This document shows, in pieces, positions 22,946-29,030 of a stretch of 64,000 nucleotides of DNA. Under the pieces are notes generated by a model, which saw nothing but the letters and a program-made list of their open reading frames with translations, did not search any database and had not been told where the DNA came from. Each line of letters begins with the position of its first letter. Positions within the stretch are counted from its first letter, which is position 1. A program made the translations under genes and the position numbers. The stretch comes from Micromonospora costi (GTDB taxonomy: Bacteria > Actinomycetota > Actinomycetes > Mycobacteriales > Micromonosporaceae): NCBI RefSeq assembly GCF_003626655.1, contig NZ_RBAN01000001.1, forward strand, positions 1,364,001-1,428,000. Reading direction: 5' to 3'.

Positions 22946-24259
22946 TCAGTTGCCGCTGCGGTACGGCCCGTCGACGTAGACGAGCGCGTCCCCGACGGCC
23001 CGCTCGGCGCCGCTCGGGTGGTTGACCAGCGCGCCGTCGACGGCCATCGCGGTCGAGCCGCCGCCGTCGAGGTTGATGCCGTCCTCCAGGCCGAGGGCCT
23101 GCGCCACGGCCGCCGTCTCGTCCATGGTGGTGCCGACGCTCGTGGTCTGGCGACCGTCGATGGTGGCCAGGACGATCTTCCCGTCCCGCGTGGTGCCGGC
23201 GATCGTGCGCGGGTTACGGGCGAAGAAGCTATCGCCGGGGGCACCGGCGGGCACGACGATCCGGCCGTCCTTCGTGAGCTGGTACCGCCCGGTCACCCCG
23301 AACAGGCCGCGCCGCAGGGGCAGCTCCTCGCCGTCCTGGTCGGTGAGGGTCGACGTCTGCTCGACGCAGCCCTGCCCGGCCACGGCCAGCAGGGCGACGG
23401 TGTCCTGACCGGTGGCCTGGAGCGAGGTCTGGCCGGCCGCCAGGGCGGTGCCGCGCGTGGTGGCGGTGCGCACCACGCAGCCGCGCCGGTCGAGCACGAT
23501 CTCGACGCCGACGCCGGACGGGGTGGCCGCCGCGAACTCGGGCGTGAACCGCACGACGTCGCCGGGCAGGGTGCACTGGGTCTGGTCGGTGAGGGTGGCG
23601 CAGCCGGCGGGTACGACGGGCGGGTGGTTGATGAACTCCAGCGGCAGGGTGGCGCCGGTCGTCCGGTTCCGTACGCTGCCCGACCAGCTCAGCTTCCCGG
23701 TCAGGGCGCGGTTGCTGTTGGCGTCGACCACGAAGTTGGCCTCGGCCGGGTCGGTGACGGGCTCGCTGAGCAGCTTCCCGCCGAACAGTCCGAGGCCCAC
23801 CGGGTCACCCGGGTAGAGCTGGCTCGCCGTGAAGGTGAAGAACGAGGCGTTGACGCCGGCCAGGGCACCGGAGGCGCGTACGAGATCGGTGGTCTTCTCG
23901 ACCCGGGCGAGGTCCGGGCCGTACGTCGCCTTCAGGTGCCCGCGGGCCTCGCGCGGGTCGATGGTGAGGACGTTGACCACCCACGGGCCCCGCGTCGTGG
24001 TGTTGATCTGGTCGGCCGGAGCCGGCTCGGTGCCCCGCATGATGCGGGTCAGGGTGACACCCTCGGCCAGCGTGCGGCCGGTGGTGACCTCGGTGAGGTC
24101 GGCGTCGCCGAGCGGGAGGATGCCCGTGGTGGCATCGGCGGGCTCGGCGGCGTCGGCGCGGGCTCCCGGAGCGACGGCGAGGCTGATCGCGGCCAGGGCG
24201 GCGGCCGCGATCGCGCCCGCACGGCGGAAGCCGGACAGGCCGGAAGTGGAAGCAGTCAT
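22946..24259 (-). CDS. secreted phosphodiester glycosidase (NAGPA domain), copy 2
   Basis: A 437-aa exported protein with a signal peptide (RRAGAIAAAALAAISLAVAP, cleavage near ARA-DA). It has the NAGPA features: GVNASFFTFTASQLYPGDP near residue 150, TIDGRQT in a predicted strand, and the signature NLDGGGSTA near residue 395. It is homologous to the protein at 12804-14051, but longer, with a different middle and several cysteines (ATLTDQTQCTLPG). Likely extracellular, acting on phosphodiester-linked sugars; exact substrate unknown. The ATG at 24259 lacks a clear Shine-Dalgarno sequence. A GTAAG-N5-CTTAC inverted repeat lies about 70 bp upstream. Confidence 0.88.
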   Translation of the reverse strand: MTASTSGLSGFRRAGAIAAAALAAISLAVAPGARADAAEPADATTGILPLGDADLTEVTTGRTLAEGVTLTRIMRGTEPAPADQINTTTRGPWVVNVLTIDPREARGHLKATYGPDLARVEKTTDLVRASGALAGVNASFFTFTASQLYPGDPVGLGLFGGKLLSEPVTDPAEANFVVDANSNRALTGKLSWSGSVRNRTTGATLPLEFINHPPVVPAGCATLTDQTQCTLPGDVVRFTPEFAAATPSGVGVEIVLDRRGCVVRTATTRGTALAAGQTSLQATGQDTVALLAVAGQGCVEQTSTLTDQDGEELPLRRGLFGVTGRYQLTKDGRIVVPAGAPGDSFFARNPRTIAGTTRDGKIVLATIDGRQTTSVGTTMDETAAVAQALGLEDGINLDGGGSTAMAVDGALVNHPSGAERAVGDALVYVDGPYRSGN

Positions 24260-24326
24260 GGTCCGACCCTGGCGACGCCACGGAACCAGGTACCCGACTC
24301 CACCTGACGCCCCGCCGAATTCTGCC

Positions 24327-24341
24327 GTAAGTAACGCTTAC
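24327..24341. promoter_or_regulatory. inverted repeat GTAAG-N5-CTTAC upstream of glycosidase copy 2
   Basis: A perfect 5-bp-arm inverted repeat sits in a locally A/T-rich stretch (24300-24350) about 70 bp upstream of the minus-strand start at 24259. It probably overlaps the promoter and is a candidate repressor site. Confidence 0.35.
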
Positions 24342-24409
24342 TCAGAAACTTTCCGTCGCAGCCGTGGAGCCGTCCTGCCCACGCCGCATCGCATTGTGCG
24401 CGACCTGGA

Positions 24410-25174
24410 TCAGGAGAAGTGCGTCTTCGGTCGGCTGAGCCTCTCGCCGTCCACGATCAGGTCGACCTTCTCGTTGTAGAAGGCGACCAGGCCGGCGATC
24501 GGGAGGAGCGCCGCGGTGGGAAAGGTGTACGACCAGGCCAGGTCGGGGTGGACGGTGTCGCCCAGGCGGACGGACCAGTAGTCGCTGGTCCGACCCTTGT
24601 ACGGGCAGGCGGTCCTCGTCGCGGAGGGCACGAGGTGGCTCGTGTTCAGGTCGGTGCGGTTCACGTAGTAGCGCGTCGGAAGCCCGGTCTCGAAGACCAG
24701 CACCGGCGACGTCGACTCGGCCAGCACCGCGCCGTCGAATTCCACCCGCACGCTGCGGGTGGAGCGCAGCGCGTCCACCCGGGCGTAGGGGTTGCGAGGG
24801 TGGACGAAGACCTCCTCGTCCTCCTCGAACCAGCCGTCCATCGCGGCCCAGTCGAACCGGATCGTGTCCGCCAGCCCGGGCAGCGCGTCGTCGCCGTACC
24901 ACCGCGCGCAGGACGGGCGGCTCTCCTCGCCCACGCGCAGCCCGTGCAGCCGCGCGGTGCCGCGCCGCGACTCCTCCGTACGCCGCTCATCGACCAACAG
25001 GTCACGCTTCACGTCGGCGATCGGGATGTAGTACTGCGGGTAGAACGACCACTCCCACACGTACGACGCCCGCGTGGTGTCCAGCACCTGTTCCCCGCCG
25101 AGGAAGGCGCGGATCCGGCGCGGCACCGGCTCGATGCGGTCGACCGGGGTGAACGCCTTCGGATAGTCCGGCAC
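24410..25174 (-). CDS. DUF427 domain protein (two repeats)
   Basis: A 254-aa protein carrying two DUF427 modules. The first opens EPVPRRIRAFLGGEQVLDTT and runs through WSFYPQYYIPIADVK. The second opens STRSVRVEFDGAVLAES and ends in YTFPTAALLPIAGLVAFYNE, including CPYKG and DLAWSY, motifs that recur in the family. DUF427 proteins are soluble, of unknown function, common in actinomycetes. The GTG at 25174 has an AGGAGG site at good spacing. It is divergent from the SigE-family sigma gene, with a G-rich repeat between them. Confidence 0.88.
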   Translation of the reverse strand: MPDYPKAFTPVDRIEPVPRRIRAFLGGEQVLDTTRASYVWEWSFYPQYYIPIADVKRDLLVDERRTEESRRGTARLHGLRVGEESRPSCARWYGDDALPGLADTIRFDWAAMDGWFEEDEEVFVHPRNPYARVDALRSTRSVRVEFDGAVLAESTSPVLVFETGLPTRYYVNRTDLNTSHLVPSATRTACPYKGRTSDYWSVRLGDTVHPDLAWSYTFPTAALLPIAGLVAFYNEKVDLIVDGERLSRPKTHFS

Positions 25175-25240
25175 CGTGTCCTCCTGCTAGATGAATCGGG
25201 TATCGGTTCAACGATCGGCGTGGGGGTGGCGGCGTCGGAG

Positions 25241-25320
25241 GCGGCCGGGGCCGGCGGGTGCCGGCGGGCATTGGCGGTCGCCGCCGGTTGCTGGCGGGGG
25301 CTGGCGGGCGCTGGCGGCGC
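25241..25320. repeat. degenerate 10-bp tandem array (CYGGCGGGNG)
   Basis: Eight consecutive decamers from 25241 share the core YGGCGG with phase kept, most clearly 25251-25270 and 25291-25320; the copy at 25281 is the most diverged. The array lies between the divergent DUF427 and sigma genes. A 10-bp period matches about one helical turn, so the G-runs face one side of the helix. No function is established. Confidence 0.7.
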
Positions 25321-25415
25321 CGCGCCGGCTCCCGGCCCGACGGGACCGGGGCGTGTCAGGAAAAAATGTTCGGGAACGCGGCAACATTCGCCGGGGCTCC
25401 CGCCGTCCTACCCGC

Positions 25416-25955
25416 GTGAGAGCCGAGGACGAGGAAGGCTTCCGGGAGTACGTCGCCGCCCAGCTGCCTGCGCTCCGGAAACTGGCGTACGTCACCTGCG
25501 GTGACTGGCACACCGCCGAGGACGCGGTCGCGACGGCCCTGGCCAAGCTGTACCCCCGGTGGCCGCGCCTGGATCGGCCCGACCTGTACGCGAAGACGAT
25601 GGTGGTCCGGGCCGCCATCGACGAGAAACGCCGCCCGTGGCGACGGGAACGGGCGGCCGGCGACGCCCTGCCCGAGGTGGCGCAGCCCGACGCGACCGCG
25701 TCGGTCGACGACCAGCTACGGGTCCGGGCCGCTCTGCGGGCGATCTCGCCCCGGCAGCGCGCCGCCGTGGTCTGCCGGCACTACCTCGGCATGAGCCTGG
25801 AGGAGACGGCCAGCGTGCTCGGCTGGCACATCGGCACCGCCAAGAGCCAGACCTCCCGCGGCCTCGCCCGGCTGCGCGAGGTGCTGGCCGCAGACCGGAT
25901 CGACCTTGACGAAAACATGACGCCAGAACGGGAGAAGACCAGTGCGAGTGCATGA
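25416..25955 (+). CDS. SigE-family RNA polymerase sigma factor
   Basis: A 179-aa group-4 sigma factor. Region 2 is EEGFREYVAAQLPALRKLAY, with VTCGDWHTAEDAVATALAKL containing the -10-binding helix. Region 4 is RAISPRQRAAVVCRHYLGMS with LEETASVLGWHIGTAKSQTS as the -35-recognition helix. It matches the actinobacterial 'SigE family' proteins, which lack extra domains. GTG at 25416 is the start nearest the conserved region; no strong ribosome site is visible. Its last 14 bp overlap the downstream membrane-protein gene, so the two are coupled and the partner probably modulates it. Confidence 0.9.
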   Translation: MRAEDEEGFREYVAAQLPALRKLAYVTCGDWHTAEDAVATALAKLYPRWPRLDRPDLYAKTMVVRAAIDEKRRPWRRERAAGDALPEVAQPDATASVDDQLRVRAALRAISPRQRAAVVCRHYLGMSLEETASVLGWHIGTAKSQTSRGLARLREVLAADRIDLDENMTPEREKTSASA

Positions 25956-27150
25956 CCTGGTGGAGTCGGCGACGTCGGACGAACCGGCGCCGCGGTACAC
26001 CGTCGACGACATCGTGGCCGCCGGCCGGCGGATGCAGCGGCGTCGCCGAGCCGGTTGGAGCGCGGCCTCCGCCGCGGTCGCCGTCACCGGCGTCGTCGCG
26101 GCGATCGGCATCGGCCTGCAGGGTGTCGCGGAGCGCCCGGCCGTCGAGGAGCAGCCCGCCGCGATGACGTCCGTACTGCCGGCCGCGTCACCGTCCCGGC
26201 CGGCCGCAAGCTGGGCGTTCGACGACCCGTTCAGCTACGTCTTCGAGGGGTACGACGCCGGCCGGCTCCATGTGAAGAACCCGATCGTCGTGTCGAGCGC
26301 GTACCAGATCGCTCCGCTGCACGTCGACGGCCTGGTCACCAACGACCGCGCCGTCGACCCCGCAGAGGCGGTCGCTCGCGCGAAGAAGGGCGACTCCGCG
26401 AAGACGACCGAGTCCGGCGGCGACGAGCGGCAGGTCTACGCCTACCTGACCGTGTACCGCCCCGGGGCCTTCGACGCGGCGAAGTTCACCGGGACCCGGG
26501 TCACCGTCGACGGGCACCAGGCCGTCGAGCAGGAAGGACCGCGCTACGGCGCGAACCTGCACCGTGCGCTCGCCTGGGAGTACACCGAGGGCGCCTGGGC
26601 CGTCGCCGAGAGCTTCGCGGAGCCCGCCGACGTCAGCGCCGCCGACCTGCGTGGCCTGGTGGCCGGGCTGCGGCCCAGCGTGCCGCTGCCCGCTCGGGTG
26701 CCGTTCACCGTCGGGTACCTGCCCGCCGGCTACCACGCCGCCGAACTCGGCCAGCACGCCTTCGCCGGCCTGAACGGCATCGCCAGCGCCGGCGACGGCA
26801 ACTACGGCGGCGCCATCTTCGCCAACCCGGCCCTGCCCACGACCGGACTCGTCGAGCCGTACGGCGGCGTCGAAGGCGAGGACCCGCCCGGCAGCTTCAC
26901 CATCTTCGTCCTGCCCAACGACTCGTCCAACCAGGCGCTGAAGGACGGCGAGAAGGCCCCGGCCGAGCCCCGGTGCGGCAACGGCTTCTGCAACGCCTGG
27001 ACCGCCGACGGCAAGACCAGCATCCAGGTGGCCAGCGAGGGCCGGCTCTCCGACGCGGAGATGACCCGGATCCTGGAGGGCATCACGCTCGCCGACGTCA
27101 CCGACGACAGCACCTGGCCGATCGCCGCCACCGCCCTCCGAGGCAACTGA
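25942..27150 (+). CDS. membrane-anchored sigma-factor partner protein
   Basis: A 402-aa protein whose cytoplasmic N-terminus (MRVHDLVESATSDEP and a VDDIVAAGRRMQRRRR motif) precedes one membrane helix (residues about 40-60: WSAASAAVAVTGVVAAIGIG). A long extracytoplasmic domain of about 330 residues follows, without cysteine-rich motifs except NGFCNAW. Placement just after, and overlapping, a SigE-family gene is that of a putative anti-sigma or sensor protein; it lacks a classical zinc anti-sigma motif. GTG at 25942 is chosen by the overlap. A strong hairpin (27209-27253) ends the operon. Confidence 0.8.
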   Translation: MRVHDLVESATSDEPAPRYTVDDIVAAGRRMQRRRRAGWSAASAAVAVTGVVAAIGIGLQGVAERPAVEEQPAAMTSVLPAASPSRPAASWAFDDPFSYVFEGYDAGRLHVKNPIVVSSAYQIAPLHVDGLVTNDRAVDPAEAVARAKKGDSAKTTESGGDERQVYAYLTVYRPGAFDAAKFTGTRVTVDGHQAVEQEGPRYGANLHRALAWEYTEGAWAVAESFAEPADVSAADLRGLVAGLRPSVPLPARVPFTVGYLPAGYHAAELGQHAFAGLNGIASAGDGNYGGAIFANPALPTTGLVEPYGGVEGEDPPGSFTIFVLPNDSSNQALKDGEKAPAEPRCGNGFCNAWTADGKTSIQVASEGRLSDAEMTRILEGITLADVTDDSTWPIAATALRGN

Positions 27151-27208
27151 CCCGCTTTTAGGCGGCCCGGCCCGACCCTCCGTGGCACCCCTGCCCGGAT
27201 GACCCGCC

Positions 27209-27253
27209 CGCCCCGGCCCTCGACAGCGACTCTCGCCGTCGAGGGCCGGGGCG
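27209..27253 (+). terminator. 16-bp-stem terminator followed by GTTT
   Basis: 27209-27224 pairs perfectly with 27238-27253; the internal loop carries a further GCGA/TCGC pairing. A short TTT run follows. It closes the sigma-factor operon and lies 33 bp before the stop of the converging GIY-YIG gene. Confidence 0.85.
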
Positions 27254-27286
27254 TTTGGTCGTACGGCGGCAACCGGCAGTCCCTTC

Positions 27287-27676
27287 TCAGGGGCGTTGCT
27301 TGGGCACCTGCCGGTTGAAGCGGGGCTTGAGGGCCAGGACGAGGGCTTCCTTCGTACTCTCCGGGCTGCCGGTCTCCTGCCAGCGGACCTCGCACCGACC
27401 CAGCCAGCGGGCGATGTCCTCGCGTGTCGCCGCCTGGCTCGGGGTATCGAGGAGTTGGCCGACCTGCTGGTACAGCACCGACGAGTCACGGTTGCCGGTG
27501 AGGTGCTGCCGGAGACGGTTGCGCAGGTTCCCGGTCCAGCCGACGTAGACGACAGTGTCGGAGTCGAGGACCGCATGCACGCCGGGCGCTGATGGCGCGG
27601 TCGCGGCGGCTTCCATGGTGTACGGCTGGGCCGGCGTGAAGCCGGCCAACAGGTCGTCGGTCATGGGATCGGGCAT
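27287..27676 (-). CDS. GIY-YIG nuclease-like protein
   Basis: A 129-aa protein with a GIY-YIG nuclease core: GVHAVLDSD for the GIY strand, VVYVGWTGNLRNRLRQHL for the YIG strand and catalytic-Arg helix, and a later glutamate in STKEALVLALKPRFNRQ. The family makes DNA breaks in homing endonucleases, repair (UvrC) and mobile elements. Here the first tyrosine of the motif is replaced (GVHAV), so activity is uncertain. It is last of a four-gene minus-strand run (39-aa peptide, DivIVA-like, 87-aa, GIY-YIG), 9 bp after the previous stop. Confidence 0.8.
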   Translation of the reverse strand: MPDPMTDDLLAGFTPAQPYTMEAAATAPSAPGVHAVLDSDTVVYVGWTGNLRNRLRQHLTGNRDSSVLYQQVGQLLDTPSQAATREDIARWLGRCEVRWQETGSPESTKEALVLALKPRFNRQVPKQRP

Positions 27677-27685
27677 GCCCGGAGG

Positions 27686-27949
27686 CTACCGAGTTGGGCC
27701 ATCCTCCGTGGGCCCGCACGGACCGTCGTGCTCGTCGCGGCGACGGCAGCGGCCGTCCCCGTCGAGCCTGGCGTCGCACCAAACTCGCGTACGCAGGAAC
27801 TGGCGGTCCTCCTCGCTGAGGGTGGTCTCGCCGAAGTCGATGGCCGTGACGTGGCCGAGCGAGTCGCGGAGCGCCACGGCCAGGATGATCACGCCGTCGC
27901 GGCTGGTCAACGTGGTGGGCAGGTGGATGATCCAGCGTGGCGCCGTCAT
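27686..27949 (-). CDS. 87-aa hypothetical protein
   Basis: A small soluble protein beginning MTAPRWIIHLPTTLTSRDGV, with predicted beta strands (VIILAVALRDSLGHVTAIDF) and a charged cysteine-containing tail (VWCDARL, GRCRRRDEHDGPCG). The ATG at 27949 overlaps the stop of the upstream DivIVA-like gene by ATGA, which fixes the start and shows coupling. It is not recognised; the four-cysteine tail might bind metal. The longer in-frame reading upstream is rejected because it would overlap the DivIVA-like gene heavily. Confidence 0.7.
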   Translation of the reverse strand: MTAPRWIIHLPTTLTSRDGVIILAVALRDSLGHVTAIDFGETTLSEEDRQFLRTRVWCDARLDGDGRCRRRDEHDGPCGPTEDGPTR

Positions 27950-28209
27950 CGCGCCCACCGACTGTTCGGCGACCCCGAATCGCCGTGACGGCACGTGGCG
28001 TGCCGTGACTGCCACTGCCTCAGCGCCTGACGGATCCGCTCCGCCTCGGTGTTCGCGGTGGTCAGCTCGCGGTGCAGTCGTTCCAGCTCATCGGCTGCCC
28101 GGTTGAGGTAGGCGTACACCTGGTCGGGGTCCAGACCCCGCCAGCGCGTATCGAAGGCGGCAGCCCGGACCTGGTGCGGATGGAGACGCTCACCGGTCAC
28201 GTAGATCAT
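27946..28209 (-). CDS. DivIVA-domain small protein
   Basis: An 87-aa protein whose N-terminus carries the short DivIVA motif RLHPHQVRAAAFDTRWRGLD, followed by VYAYLNRAADELERLHREL and a coiled-coil heptad run (ANTEAERIRQALRQW), ending in an unrelated charged tail. DivIVA domains in actinomycetes target curved membranes and polar growth sites; such short proteins also occur on integrative elements. The ATG at 28209 has an AGGAGG site and overlaps the 39-aa peptide stop by ATGA. Its stop overlaps the 87-aa gene by ATGA in turn, so a chain of coupled genes is clear. Confidence 0.85.
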   Translation of the reverse strand: MIYVTGERLHPHQVRAAAFDTRWRGLDPDQVYAYLNRAADELERLHRELTTANTEAERIRQALRQWQSRHATCRHGDSGSPNSRWAR

Positions 28210-28325
28210 GGGCGTGCTGCCTCCTGCTCCACGATTAGCGCCGCGGCGCCGGTGTCGCCGCTACCGCCGGCGATGGATCGATGCGGTAGCGGCAGTTCAT
28301 CGAGGGACCGATCGTTCGACTTCAT
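28206..28325 (-). CDS. 39-aa peptide, first gene of the small-gene operon
   Basis: A very short gene: ATG at 28325 preceded by AAGGAGGGTC, one of the best ribosome sites in the window. The product begins MKSNDRSLDELPLPH, with middle GGSGDTGAAAL and end IVEQEAARP. The stop overlaps the DivIVA-like start by ATGA, so translation should be coupled. It may be a real peptide or a leader that drives translation of the next gene. Nothing in the sequence suggests a signal peptide or transmembrane segment. Too short to place in a family. Confidence 0.7.
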   Translation of the reverse strand: MKSNDRSLDELPLPHRSIAGGSGDTGAAALIVEQEAARP

Positions 28326-28727
28326 GACCCTCCTTGACTGGCGGGTTCGACGATTCGCGGTTCGGGGTCGAGTTGCGGCGCCGAGGCGAGCGGTGCGGTC
28401 CCGTGCGCGGACCGACTGGACCCCGGCACCCCGCCCCGGTCCTGACTACTGTCTGGCCTTTCACCTGGAGGTCCGGCCTGCCCTGCAGCACCGGCAACGG
28501 ACGTGACGGAAGTTCCTGGCACGCCGAAGGAGCGCGCGGTCCAGCGCGGACTCAGGTGAGCCGGCTGGTCGAGGCGCGCCTGCTCCGACGAAGGATCACC
28601 GCAGTGCCTAGCTGGGGTGTTTCCTCGTCCTCGCACCTTACCGGCATTACTGGTAAAGTCAACGTTGCCCTTGAAGTTCTCCCAGCCCCCGTGATCAGAT
28701 GTGTGGGCCTAGCTGGGAGTCCTTCGC
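28326..28727. other. 402-bp divergent control region of small-gene operon and GntR gene
   Basis: It contains the putative minus-strand promoter with palindrome (28635-28662), an 11-bp direct repeat GCCTAGCTGGG at 28606-28616 and 28707-28717, and an inverted repeat CTCCCAGC (28679-28686) with GCTGGGAG (28712-28719) just before the GntR ATG. The leader of the minus operon would be about 300 nt. Weak open frames lie within it; one on the minus strand ends by an ATGA overlap with the 39-aa gene but has poor start and composition. Confidence 0.5.
28635..28662 (-). promoter_or_regulatory. putative promoter with embedded GntR-type operator
   Basis: On the minus strand, TTGACT (28662-28657) and TAAGGT (28640-28635) are separated by 16 bp. 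A perfect TTACC-N9-GGTAA inverted repeat (28638-28656) fills the spacer, an ideal place for repression. This would drive the small-gene operon, with the divergent GntR protein as the likely binder. Inferred from sequence only. Confidence 0.6.
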
Positions 28728-28970
28728 ATGCCCGCACGAACGTTCGAACCGCACTACCGGCGAATCATCGCCGACATCAGGGGCCGCGTTGCCTCGGGCG
28801 AGTGGCCGCCCGGCTACAAGCTGCCCTCCACCAAAGCCCTCGCGGAGATGTACGAGGTGCGTAGCGCGACCACGGTCCGGCAGGCCATCACCATCCTGAT
28901 TGAGACCGGCGAGCTGTACGGCCACCAGGGCCTGGGCGTCTTCGTGAGCGACAGGCCCTCAGACCGGTAA
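28728..28970 (+). CDS. minimal GntR-type DNA-binding protein (no effector domain)
   Basis: An 80-aa protein that is only a GntR winged helix: ARTFEPHYRRIIADIRGRVA, KLPSTKALAEMYEV, recognition helix SATTVRQAITILIETGEL, and the wing GHQGLGVFV. Family members such as KorSA on actinomycete integrative elements usually carry an effector domain or sit beside plasmid genes. The helix-turn-helix has one extra residue (YEVRSATTVRQ, family YEVSxxTVRQ). It lies upstream of, and 60 bp from, the helicase gene on the same strand, and is divergent from the small-gene operon. Confidence 0.88.
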   Translation: MPARTFEPHYRRIIADIRGRVASGEWPPGYKLPSTKALAEMYEVRSATTVRQAITILIETGELYGHQGLGVFVSDRPSDR

Positions 28971-29030
28971 TAGACAATGGAACGCCGATCAAGGCAGCGC
29001 AGCAATCCCCAAACCGAATAGGTTGCCGGA

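Noticed and set aside
25373..25407. GGAAC and CGTC as an ECF-type promoter before the SigE-family gene
   Set aside because: The elements are 26 bp apart, too far for an ECF promoter (about 16-17 bp).
28322..28636. 104-codon minus-strand frame upstream of the 39-aa gene, ending by ATGA overlap
   Set aside because: The overlap is tempting, but its GTG start lies in the putative -10 element, no ribosome site precedes it and the composition is random-looking. It might be real with an internal start; not called.
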